From positions 315,484,456 to 315,548,455 of the forward strand of contig NC_081407.1 of assembly GCF_030272615.1 (NCBI RefSeq): 64,000 nucleotides of DNA. The letters are read 5' to 3'. Below the pieces are notes generated by a model. That model was not told the DNA's origin and did not search any database. It saw nothing but the letters and a program-made list of their open reading frames with translations. The stretch comes from Cryptomeria japonica. Its lineage: Eukaryota > Streptophyta > Pinopsida > Cupressales > Cupressaceae. Shown in pieces: positions 31,153 through 41,770 of the stretch (position 1 is the first letter of the stretch; each line of letters opens with the position of its first letter). The translations under genes and the position numbers were made by a program.

Positions 31153-34100
31153 TGGCTTCCACATCTCATACCAGTTGAAGTACATCCATTGAGTCAGAAA
31201 GTTTCATTCAAAGGAAGTCCAAGTATAATGCTTTATCACAAGTTCCAGCTAGAGTCATAGTCAAAGAAGGAATTTCAGATTATATTGATTGCAAAATAGA
31301 AGACCTAGGGTCTTTAGCCATTCATACTCAGTTAGGTCTATTTTGTGGAAAGGACAAAAGGATCAAACCAGAATTTAGTGTCATAGAGAAGAAGAAATTC
31401 CACAACGTTGTATATTTCCTAGAAGACTTCATAGAGGATCACATCAGGATCATCTTGAGAAAATTCCATGGTGACAAGATGTACCTGGAGAGGACACATG
31501 ATATCACACCTCAGGCAATTCATACAGTCACCAATTTCTGCAACACAGGGGAAGTGCCAACCCTGAGAAAAGTGAGCAAAACAGAAATGACCAAGCTCAT
31601 CGGTTCAACAAGTGATTCACGGGGCATGACAGTCAATCCTATCAAGGATGATCTAGTGAAATATGCATGCATGGTGATTGGATACAGAACATTCTTAGCC
31701 AGCAGAATTAATTCTATATCTGCTGTAGCATAAATGCTGCTTACCGAATGATAAAAGAAGATTCATCTTTTGATTTATGCACTGGCATGTAGAGGCAACT
31801 CCTGCTAAATCTCAAGGCAATCAAGCAGGACAACTCACTGAGATTTAAGTTTGGACAACTACTGGTAGGGTTGTTCTTTTATTTCCAAAGCTACTTTCTG
31901 GGTGTAGGAGATGTCCAATGGTCACCTGACCAACCGGTAACCAAGCAGATAAAGGAAAGTGTGCAAGCCATTGGAACCAGCTACCCTGAGGTATTGAACA
32001 AATACTTTGATGAGTTTAGAAGAAAGATGAGTCAGAGGGTAAGAATCTCAGGTGACATAGTGAAGAAATACGAAGATGACATATGTTTCACTATTTAGGT
32101 GGACAAATGTCTAATGGAGGCTGTTGAGCCTAGAATGGAGGAAGTGGAGCCTATGGGCTATGAGGTCATGTTTGACATGCTGGAAGGGTATGCTTCAACC
32201 GTTATTGCCTCGCCTCTTGATCCAAAGGCTAAGAGGACCGGAACCTACTTGGAGAGGATCGCACCGATTGAAGAACCATTGGTGAAGAAGGGAAAAGAAC
32301 CGGTAGCTAAGAAAGCTAAGGCAGTGCCTGCAGCATCGGCACCAGCTACCACTACAACTCCAAGATTGATCAAGCAGTCTCTGACAAAGAAGAAACCAGA
32401 GGTAACACCGGAAAAATTCTTTGAAAGAAAGAGGAAGACTAAGGCAAATGAACCAGACTCCGAAGAAACCGAGTCTGATGAATAGCCAAAGAAGGCTAGA
32501 CAGAACAAGAAGATGAAGAAGAACGAACCAGCAACATCTGCACCGGTAAATATAGATATCTCCTCTTACAAACCTTTGACACATTGTCAAAGAATAGTAA
32601 AGAATATTAGGAGAAAGTTACTTCATGATTTAATAGATTATTATGATGAATTCAATAGTGAGGAAAAAGATGAAGTACTATAGGAAATAATTCTTTATTT
32701 ATGTAAAAATGACTGGTCACCATCAAAGATTAAATCTCAGACACTGGATTCATTATTTAAAGCATTGGATAACAAATGGTGCATTGCCATTGAAAAGGAA
32801 CAAGAGATTAGGGAGAAATTTTTTGCACTGTACTTCCCCGTACTCTCAAATTCAGAATTGTTTGGTATATTGGATCAAAATAAAGGTCTCTTCTTCACAA
32901 GGAGAAGAAGACTCTATTTGTTGGAGGGGAGAGTTGATGATGTAGAAAAAGATACACATTAGCACATGGCCCATGCTATCAGCTCTCACAAAGCACGAAT
33001 GGCCAACCTCCAAGCAGAAAAGGAACTGGTTATTTCCAAACCAGATGAGGTTTTTGATGAGGAACAAAACCTGGTGGAAGAACCAATCGACACCATAGAT
33101 GTTGATGCCCTGGATATAGAAGATGTCACTCAAGACATACCTTCTGAGGGAACTGAACAGGGGCAATAGGTCGATCAGGGTGGTGAACAAGCTATGGACA
33201 CACAACAAGTGGCAAAAGAATAGGAAGAGAAAAGGAAGAAGGATGAAGATGAGAAATAGAGGAAAGAGGAAGAGAAGAGAAAAGAGGAAGAGGAGAAATG
33301 AAAAGATAAGGAAAAGAAGAAGCAAGAAGATGACAGGAAAAAGAAAGAAGAAGAAGATAAGGAAGAAAAGATAAAGAAGGAAGAGGAAGAGAAGAAGAAG
33401 AAGGAAGTAGAGGAGAAGAAGAAGGAAGAGGAAGAACAAAAGAAGAAGGAAGTGGAAGAGAAGAAGAAGAAGGAAGAGGAGGAACAAAAGAAGAAGGAAG
33501 AAGCAGAGTAGAAGCAGAAAGAAGAAGAAGACAAGAAGAAGATGGAAGAGGAAGAGAAGAAACAGAGAGAGGAGAAAGAAAAGGAAGAGAAGGAGAAGAA
33601 AAAGAAGGAAGAAGCAGACAAGACCATTGAAGCAATGAAGACCACACAGATGGAAACTCCTAAGGCAACCGGTAGCCAAGCCAAACCGGCTACTATCTTG
33701 AGCCCCATTGATCTCCAATCTGCAAGTGAGTCTAAGCTTATGTAGAGCATCAAGGTTTCCCAAGAGAACCTTGAAGGCATTCGAAGGAAAAGAGAACAAG
33801 ATATTATTCAGGCGGTTGTAGACACACTTACCGGTTTAATCCCCAGTACTAATCTTCCTGACACTGATTCATCACTAGCACAACTCAAACTTCTGTGTAC
33901 TGTAGTGGATGATCAGGTACAAAGTCTAGAAGAAGAAACAAAGGCCAATGTAAAGAAAGAGCACCAAAAGGCTCTTAATGTTTCTCTAGTGAAGAAATTG
34001 AATGAGCTTAGGACTGAACTGCTAAAGGATCAAAAGGACATAAGGAATGCCTTGGATGAGGGAAACTTGCTACTCAGCAAAATCTGTCAACCTCATCTAT

Positions 34101-34516
34101 TCTGTGATGATGTGCTAGCCAAGAAGCAACAACATCAAACAGACTTACAGTCCTACTTGGGCACATTCAAGACTCCTTATGACTCCTTTGCAGCATATGG
34201 GCAAACCGTTCACCGGTTCCAGATCCAGTCAGCCAAGATGGAGCAAGAGATCAGCACAAGGTCTAGGGATTTGTAGGAACTTCAACTGGTATTACTTCCA
34301 CAACTGCAAATTCTCCAGAAGTGTTATCTGAACCTAGATGCCTTGACAGTCACACAAGAAATTATCACAATAGATGCCATGGAGGAATAGGTATCACAGA
34401 TGCAGACAGAGAAGGAAGTGGCAACCTCCCTACTTGAGTCTTGGTCCCTTTCCATGAAACAATTTTTGCAGGACTATAAAGTGGTTTTTGACAAGTATCA
34501 TTCATTATTGTCATAA
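31153..34516 (+). pseudogene. Element F ORF2: large protein of unknown family, Lys/Glu-rich
   Basis: ATG at 31153 (MASTSHTS) to TAA at 34514, about 1,120 codons. There is one frameshift (a base lost near 31732) and about 14 nonsense codons, all TAG or TGA. The N-terminal third looks globular (YIDCKIEDLGSLAIHTQLG, FHNVVYFLEDFIEDHIRII, KYACMVIGYRTFLASRI, GLFFYFQSYFLGVGDVQW). Then comes a basic, Ala/Pro/Thr-rich linker (about 32280-32520) and a helical part. A tract of almost pure K and E (33215-33620) follows, then a coiled-coil-like end (LVKKLNELRTELLKDQKDI). I do not recognise the family. The N-terminal part might relate to accessory proteins of other plant LTR elements. No RT, integrase or protease motif is present. 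Confidence 0.65.
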
Positions 34517-34860
34517 ACTCTTTTATATATATATGGAAATAGGTTTTTCAGTGGTACTTTGTCATTGTTGGCAAAGGGGGAGAAGTATATTTGGTTTTTG
34601 GTTTTAAAATTTTGAAATTTTGATATATCTGGGGAGAAGTATATCAGAGGGAGAAGTATTTGTTTTGAAATCTTGATATATGTTGTGCTATATGTTATAT
34701 GCTCTGATGATTATGCTCTGAATGCAAAATTACTATACACTCTATTGATTGAGGGATAGTGTATATGCTTAGGGGGAGCAATTTTGTTAATGACAAGTTT
34801 TTTTGTTGTAAAACACTTAGATGTCAAAATTTTATTTTCCTAAGTGTTGCCATCAATGCC
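34517..34860 (+). other. Element F 3' untranslated region
   Basis: Non-coding. It has the purine runs GGCAAAGGGGGAGAAGTAT (about 34570), TGGGGAGAAGTATATCAG (about 34630) and TTAGGGGGAGCAATT (about 34770) before the true polypurine tract, as in A and C. TATATATATATGG is at about 34526. Confidence 0.65.
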
Positions 34861-34872
34861 AAAGGGGGAGAT
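34861..34872 (+). promoter_or_regulatory. Element F polypurine tract
   Basis: AAAGGGGGAGAT directly before the 3' LTR start TGTTGGCATT. The preceding GTTGCCATCAATGCC is the same as in element A and nearly so in C. Confidence 0.9.
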
Positions 34873-36044
34873 TGTTGGCATTTTTGATGATTATGCTATG
34901 ATTTTCATTGATGGACACACACTTGTATTGAGGTCCTCTTTATATGTATGAGCTTATGCTCAACCGGTATTTGTTCCAACCGGTATGTTGTATACTAGTC
35001 TCTAGACTAGTGATTTTGCAGAATGTGTCTCCCGGTCTGAAGCGGCATGTCGACCCCAAGTGGTTCACAGATCACAAGCAGTATGAGGGAGCAAAGCAGC
35101 ACAACACATTCTTACCAGTCTTCATTTGTGACAAACCGGCAACTAGTATTTTGTATGAACTGGTAATACTTTGTGATTAGTTACCAACCAGTATTTTTTG
35201 ATGAGTTACCAATCCACCAACTGTTTGATGGTGCCGACACATTGACGGTGATTCTTGTGTCATGTTACTAAGTATGTATAGATTCATTGAACCTAGGAAA
35301 TTATAATGTAATCCTATTGGAGCGACATGAAATCAGATTCCTTTAAAAGGACATCATGTCTAGGGTTTTAAGTTGTTGCTGAAAGGGTTAATGTTGAGCT
35401 AGGGTTTGAGGTGGAAGTTGAGTTGTTGTGAGAATGATCTTATTTGAGAAGATCAAGTTGTAACTATGAGAGAGAGAGAAGATTGAAGTAATGCTAGAAT
35501 GCATTAGCTGTGAACAATACTGGATCTAACCAAGCAGTTTGTGCTATTAGATAGATCAAACACTTGTTGATTACTCACATCTTTGACAAGTCTGTAGCCC
35601 TTAACTGGGTAGGCCTCAAAGCCTTTGTAAAATCCTCTAACAAGGTGGTTCACACATGTGAATCTAAAATCCTCTAACAAGGTAGTCTTTAATTAGACTT
35701 ATCTCCTAATAGAGATTGAGATTCCTAATAGGATCTGTTCTGGTAAAGAACATTGTAAGACCTTAACTAGTCTGACCTTAACCGGTCTGGTTTCTATTTT
35801 GCAGATAGTGACTTGTGAGTTCCATCTCATCGTGGTTTTTCCCAGTTGGGTTTCCACATCAAAATATCCTGTGTTATGGTTGTATTGCTTTTGTGGGTGA
35901 ATGCTTTATTCACATTTTGGTTTTCATGTGTGGTAATCGGTTTGACCGTCAGACTGCTTTACTGGTTTATCTTTAGACTATGTAAGTGTTTTTGTGTAGT
36001 AGTTTTTGGCATACTAATTCATCCCCCCCTCTTAGTATTCATCA
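34873..36044 (+). repeat. Element F 3' LTR
   Basis: Direct repeat of 28214-29380 (1172 bp). It keeps the canonical TG start and ends ATTCATCA, then AGGTC. A partial tandem copy of GACCTTAACNNGTCTG (35758-35790) is an extra unit of the TTAACCGG repeats relative to the 5' copy. The short GA run is at about 35468. Confidence 0.93.
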
Positions 36045-36049
36045 AGGTC

Positions 36050-36916
36050 GATAAGTTATTTTGTTGAAGTGTTGGAAATTTTGGTTAAGTGTAAGTGTAA
36101 TTGGTTACCAAAGCAGAACATGTATCTATAGTATGTGTGAAGGCAGAGAGGATCATGAAAAGGATTTGATCAAGAAGAGTAGTGTTATTCACTAGATCAG
36201 AAAACCCTTATTGTTCTCTAACAATTACAATAGTCAAATCCCTTAATCGGGTAAGCTTTAATAGGCTTAGTGCTATCTATATCTTGTAACCAAGTGATCC
36301 ATTAGCTTGGATTTCAAATCCTCTACCAAGGCTACTCCTAACAGGTTATTGCTTCTAATAAGGCATTATAGTCAATCCCTCAACCGGGTGGTCCCTAACA
36401 AGATCTATTCTTAACAAGACTTTTTGTAAAGCTTTAACAGGCTTGTCTCCTAATGGGGTGAACTTCAGAAGAGTTAAGAATACTTGTGGGTATTCATCCC
36501 CACCATGGTTTTTCCCATTTGGATTTCCACGTCAAAATCATTGTGTCAAGTGGTGAATGTTTTTGTGGTTATGTTCGCTATGGTTAATTTTCTTGACTAC
36601 TAATTCCATTTAGATATGATAAGATGACCGACAGTAATTTGAAATGTGCTTTTACTATTGTTAGTAAAGTATTTGAATGTTTTTGTTAAATGGTTTGAGA
36701 GTTTTAGAGTTGTTATATTGTTATTCTATTATGATAGTCAACCAGTATACTTGATAGTGATATTGCAATTTGTAGTTCAGTGTTTGAACCAGCCAATTCT
36801 GAGTTTGACTTGAGAGGTGGTTTTAGAGTTTGGTGAAATTTTTGTCAGTTTTCTATCTATTGATTCACCCCCCTCTCAGTAGTTGTCTAGATCCTTATTG
36901 ATTCATCATATCATCA
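36050..36916 (+). repeat. Element G 5' LTR, right part
   Basis: Continues the LTR broken at 28213. It has CCCTTAATCGGGT, CCTCTACCAAGGC and CCCTCAACCGGGT repeats (36235-36450). The motif TGGTTTTTCCC / GGATTTCCACGT is at about 36505-36532, the end zone ATTCACCCCCCTCTCA at about 36862-36879, and the terminal TCATCA at 36911-36916. The PBS starts two bases on. Confidence 0.8.
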
Positions 36917-36918
36917 AT

Positions 36919-36930
36919 TGGTATCAGAGC
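36919..36930 (+). promoter_or_regulatory. Element G primer-binding site
   Basis: TGGTATCAGAGC, two bases after the inferred LTR end, matching initiator Met-tRNA. It confirms that 36050-36916 is the end of a 5' LTR. Confidence 0.92.
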
Positions 36931-36977
36931 ATTTCAAGTCCTCTAGTGTCTAAGCCTAATAGATTGAGGTAAATATC

Positions 36978-37589
36978 TTGAAGAACGTGATGAAGAAAGA
37001 AGGTCCAAAGCTTAATAGGGAAAAATACATAATATGGAGAGATAGGATGAAAATATATATCAAGAGTCTAGGAAGTCAAAATTGGGAACATGTTGTTACT
37101 CAATATGTTGCACCTAGTGGGACTATGTCTATTGATCAAAAGAAAGAGCAGCAAGAAAATAATCAAGCATTGGAGGCCATTATTAGCTCTTTGTTTGATT
37201 CAGAGTATGTTGATGTTCATGGTCTAGAGATTTCTTATGATATGTGGAAGAAACTTGAGGAAATCTATAGCAGTGATGAGAATGTGAAGATTGCCAAAGA
37301 AGAGAGTCTGAGAGGTAAATTTGATGACATGAAGATGGTTGAAGGTGAGAATATTCAACAGTATGGTCAGAGGATCAAGGAGATAATTGGTGAGATCAAG
37401 AGTGCTGGTGGTAAAGTGGATGATGCCACAGTGGTTAGTAAGATGTTGAGAACCCTTCTATCGGTCTACACTATCTGAGTTGTAGCAATTCAGGAGCTAA
37501 AGTATAATGATAAAACTAAGGTAACTCTTGACTCCATCATTGGTAAACTTACTGCATTTGAATTAAATGGTTATTATGGTAGTTCTCAG
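36978..37589 (+). pseudogene. gag: Element G gag, N-terminal part
   Basis: ATG at 36978. I place the conserved start around EGPKLNREKYIIWRDRMKIY, matching KLNKSSFSTWQKRM in element C. The UBN2-type core runs to LRTLLSVYTI, where a TGA (37476) follows exactly where element C also has a stop. The same frame continues through DSIIGKLTAFELNGYYGSSQ to the H insertion at 37589. It resumes at 55512 with KSEFAFRDS, in frame. The shared stop position in C and G may be coincidence (CGA or TGG decay) or an old family trait. Confidence 0.87.
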
Positions 37590-39070
37590 TGTAGATAGGA
37601 AATGTGGAAATCATCAAAGCAATATAGGAATTTGGCCTAGCTCAATCACGAAAACTAAAATGCAGTGACAACAATCCTAAAAACATTCAATGAAAACATG
37701 AAAACAAGACATTCAATATGAAATCTAAGCAAACCAAATGCAGATGTCTCCTTCATGTGGCTCCATTGTCCTTCTTTCTCCTTCAAATTGCTTTGTTTTG
37801 TGGATCTCACCTTCAAGTGCATAAGCCTAATGTGAAAGCAAGATTGTCAAGACAAGATGACAACATAAGGGTACTAGAAGTGTGATTGATTCGACTAGGG
37901 ACTTTGATTGAAGAAATTCATCCAATTTATAGATAAATTGGAGAAATGACAAGATTAGCATGAAGAGATTTGAAAGAAAATTTCAAATCATGAATGACAA
38001 TTATGACCAATTATGACAAATTGACACTTTCTATGCAAGATTGATTGATTATCAATTATGACAAATTACTATGTCAAAATTGATTGATTGTCAATTATGA
38101 CAAATTTGCTATGTCATTCCCATGAAATTAGGAGAAATATAGGAGAAAATTGAAATTGGATGAATTAGAAATTAGGAAATTAGAAATGAGGAAATTAGGA
38201 ATTAGGAAAATTAGAAAATGAGGAAATTAGGAATTAAGTGAATTAATTAACAATTTTTCATTTATTAATTAATTCACAAAGAGGGAGGAATTAGTTAGCC
38301 AATTAAATAAACATTTAATTGTGACAAGAAGACTTAGGAACTATTTAACCTAGAGGGGGAAATGACAAACAAGGTTAAATGACTAAATCATGAAACCCTA
38401 GAAGATGAAATAGAAATGCAAGGATGACAATTAGGTCTTGACAAAAGATAATTGATGTCGATTCGATCATGATTCTGATTAACAAAGGACCAATACTGAT
38501 AAGTGATTTGATTGATAAATGCGCCAATTGACAAGGAACAATGACTAATTGATCCAAATTGACATGATTGAGAAAGACGATGATCAATGTCAAATCAATC
38601 GCAAAATGACAAGATTGAAAATAACAATGATCGATGACAAATTAATTGCAAAATGACTAGATTGAAAATGACAATGATCGATGACAAATCGATCGCAAGA
38701 TGACAAGATTGATGACAATTTGATCAAAGGACAAGGATCGATGACAAATCGATCGCAAGATGACAAGATTGAAAAGAGGACAAAACCCTAATTAGGATTG
38801 ACGATGTCCAAAATGATGACAAATTAACACGCACATTGATGCGACAGGATAAGATCGATCAAAATTATGACTGAAGATTGTTATCAACAAGACCAAATTC
38901 GAAAGCGAGACAAATGAAGAATGCAGAGGAAGGACTCGATTCTCACAAATGATAAAGACCAAGTACGCAACATAGAAGAAAGGTTAATGCGACACAAAAA
39001 CCTAAAATAAGGCAATGCACCAATGTTAAAATACGACTCCGCAAGCGTTGACCAGTTTTAGACGTCTACA
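37590..39070 (-). repeat. Element H 3' LTR (left copy)
   Basis: Direct repeat of 54029-55509. It is built of short internal repeats. CAATTATGACAAATT words are at 37996-38110 and GAAATTAGGAATTAGG words at 38150-38240. A tandem array at 38582-38780 has unit starts at 38582, 38629, 38676 and 38736 (GATCGATGACAAATCGATCG type). The terminal ACGTCTACA mirrors the TGTAGA start. Confidence 0.93.
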
Positions 39071-39084
39071 TTTTGCCCCTCTTT
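39071..39084 (-). promoter_or_regulatory. Element H polypurine tract
   Basis: On the minus strand AAAGAGGGGCAAAA directly precedes the 3' LTR. Its position, next to the left LTR, agrees with the minus-strand orientation of the genes. Confidence 0.82.
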
Positions 39085-39989
39085 GAGACAATGCGATTCT
39101 AAGCGTTGTTTCAAAGAACAATAATGAAAATGCCCTAGACAATGACAATGACATATGCATGCCCCCTTGAGGAACTGGCTGGAACATCCAGAAAAGAGGC
39201 CAATTGATCGATAATAATGATAGAACATGATAGGAGAAAACAGACTGACAATCGGAGACTGGATGCACAAAGGACAACCAATTGAAGGTGCAAAAGACTG
39301 CAACTAGCATGAGATGGAGAGAGTGCACGTCCATCTATGCACTGACAAAGATCTATAAATGAGACAAAGAGAGTGAAAAGAGCTCATTTTCACTAGCCAA
39401 AGTGGAGGATTTGTTGCTTTGGAAAAGGACACTTGAAGAGAGATGGTGAACATTCCAATGGTAGATTACCTTGGGGAACGTGTATGCACCTACAGATGAT
39501 GGACGATGCGGGAGCAGCGGTATGTATCTCAAAAACCCATATTGTCAATTTCATGAATTTGACTTGCTTGCAGGACATTGCGGGGCCCATAGGGAATGCA
39601 GAAAGTGACTTCTGTGCCTGTGTGAGCACATCCTGCGCTTGTGTAGGGTAGCTTGTGCTTGTGTAGGGTACACAGGCACAAGTTGATGCAACACAGGCGT
39701 AGGATACAACACACAGGCGCAGTTGTGCACTAGGAGCTCAAATTTAGTCAAAAATAGCATGCGAAGGGTCCGAAAAGGGGAATAAGGGTAGGATAGGTCA
39801 AAATAGATTAAAAACACCCTGATTTGGACATGAAAAAAGGAAATGCAGCTCGTAGGAGAAAACCCTAAAACTGACAAAATATGCCCCAATTGTGATGCAG
39901 AGTCGACAATATCCATTGATTACGCGGGAGAACCGACTTGACTGCTTCATGTTATGACATAGACTCAGGAGCACGGATAGAGATACATT
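39085..39989. other. Element H 3' internal region with CACAGGC repeats
   Basis: No gene is supported. At 39608-39728 the words GCTTGTGTAGGGTA and ACACAGGCGTAGGATACA are repeated, partly inverted. They resemble the ACACAGGTGCA array in the 5' leader of H (53755-53920). Frames here on both strands are short or repeat-driven. Confidence 0.5.
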
Positions 39990-41770
39990 AGCATGACTTG
40001 GAATATACTATATCACATTCATGTTTGAGATTAGGGCAAACACAGGACTACTTACTGCATTGGCAAAGCGATGGCATTTAGAGACCTCCTCATTCCATCT
40101 AGCGACTAGAGAGGCGACTGTGACACTAGAGGATGTATGGCATATCCTCCACATTCCAATTCATGGAGAGATGATAGAGTATGACCCAGTGATAGGGAGA
40201 GATGCTTTGTGCAGATTATTTGAGTGCGACGCAGATGATCTAGATATCGTAGAGAGGGAGATTGGCTGGGAGACCATGGCATCAGAGTATGATTGGCAAT
40301 ATGTGGTGATAGTCATGGTTATAGCATGCCTACTAGCAGGAGACAGATGAGGACATGGATTCCCTATTGGATGGGGAAGAGTGCTAGAGTGGATGGCGAT
40401 AAAGGGGATGGTGTATGCATGGGGACCATGCATGCTAGCTATGCTATATTTTCAGTTGCATCAGATAGCATATCAGGGAGTGCAGAAATTGAGCTGTGGG
40501 GTTACACTGTTACAGGTATGGGCATTTGAGCACATAGCCATATGTCGACCGATTGTAGAGAGATAGGTAGTACCACATTGACCATATGTGTACTACTATG
40601 GAGGAGCACTCAGATAGGGTCCTTTCAGATACATATTGTATTGGCGACATGAGCTAGACAGATTGAGAGAGTTCACATGGAGGCCATATCTTGATTTCCC
40701 TGGATGGTCAGATGATAGTGATGAGCTATCATATTGCAGACAAGAGAGATACCTAATTGAGTGACCAGTGAATCACCAGAGAGTGATTAAGATGTACCTG
40801 CTAGAGAGAGTCAGACGATAGTTTGGAGAGAGGCAGGATATACCTAGAGGGACTACACACTTTGCCCGATCTCACAGAGAGACAAGTCAGTGGGGGAGGA
40901 TGATTCAGCCACACATAGCATATGCCGACTTCACATAGCTATAGCAGAGACATTGGGATTGGAGATCAGATGCGGTGGACGTTGGGACAACAGAGGAGTA
41001 TGAGCGATGGTTTGCACGACAACAGCCAGTGCCATTGATAGATCTTGATATTCCGGTACCGAGGAGATAGGAGGACTTCCCACTCACTAGAGAGGATGAG
41101 GACAGAGATGAGGACAAGGAGGATGAGGGCAGTGATGAGGATGAGGGGTATGATGAGGATGGAGATGATGAGGATGAAGATTATGAGCCAAACTTAGTTG
41201 ATTAGGAGTCATTGCAGGATATACCCATAGAGCCAGAGACAGCTAGGATAGAGGAGATGGAGATGTGTAGGGCTACCATAGCAAGTCAGCACGATCACAT
41301 TGTGACATTAGAGAGACATAATTCCATCTTGAGGATAGAGCATGATCAGTTTAGAGTAGAGATAGCCAGATTGATAGTGGCTCGAGATACAGCAATAGCC
41401 CAGGCACAGCGAGAAGGGCAGAGAGTCACTGAGTACATTGGGTCGATTAGGGATGCCAGTGCACGTGAGATGGCACAGATGTTGGTAGAGAGTGGAGAGG
41501 AGATACACCATTGGAGGACACTATATGAGAGTGCAGTTCCACCAGAGTAGAGAGCAGCGTCATATCGGGCACGATCGAGGACAAAGAGAAGGGCATGCTC
41601 TCGGAGGTCAGTGAGTAGCATGGGGGTGAGTGGACCTATGAGACCACCATAGCTAGGACCTAGGATAGGAGGGACATCATCCTTGAGACATGGCAGGGAT
41701 GAGGAGGATAGAGGGAGCACCCAGTGACAGAGGCATGTACTCCTTATGATAGACAGTTGACATTATGTAG
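39990..41770 (+). pseudogene. Plant-mobile-domain-like ORF, antisense in element H
   Basis: A single frame with about ten nonsense codons and no frameshift reads as one protein. From 40021 it has FEIRANTGLLTALAKRWHLE, SSFHLATREATVTLEDVWHI and LHIPIHGEMIEYD. This matches the plant mobile domain pattern (a Trp-rich 'RW...TFH...GE.T.TL.DV' core). WGRVLEWMAIKGMVYAWGPC and HIAICRPI follow. An acidic stretch (DEDRDEDKEDEGSDEDEG, 41092-41200) and a coiled-coil tail (41212-41550) complete it. It lies between integrase and the 3' LTR of H, on the opposite strand to gag-pol. Extra antisense ORFs at this place are known in Tat-lineage Gypsy elements. The exact start is unclear because a TGA at 39994 precedes the domain. 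Confidence 0.72.

Larger units (their letters stand above)
28214..36044 (+). mobile_element. Copia-like LTR element F with gag-like ORF and large ORF2, no pol
   Basis: Perfect target duplication AGGTC (28209-28213, 36045-36049), LTRs of 1167 and 1172 bp, an initiator Met-tRNA PBS and a polypurine tract show a complete LTR retrotransposon of 7.8 kb. The interior has no protease, integrase, RT or RNase H. It has instead a coiled-coil, multi-knuckle gag-like ORF (29431-30708), a TATA-containing spacer, and a second ORF of about 1,120 codons (31153-34516). The 3' end block is shared with Copia elements A and C, so F could be moved in trans by such relatives. It inserted into the G LTR and is younger than G. 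Confidence 0.9.

Noticed and set aside
32852-33799. Minus-strand frame of 315 codons, Leu/Phe/Ser-rich, and two overlapping ones
   Set aside because: It is the complement of the purine-rich Lys/Glu tract of F ORF2. It is low complexity and has no domain.
39551-39916. Cys-rich minus-strand ORF in H
   Set aside because: Made by the CACAGGC / GCTTGTG repeats. Composition follows the repeat.
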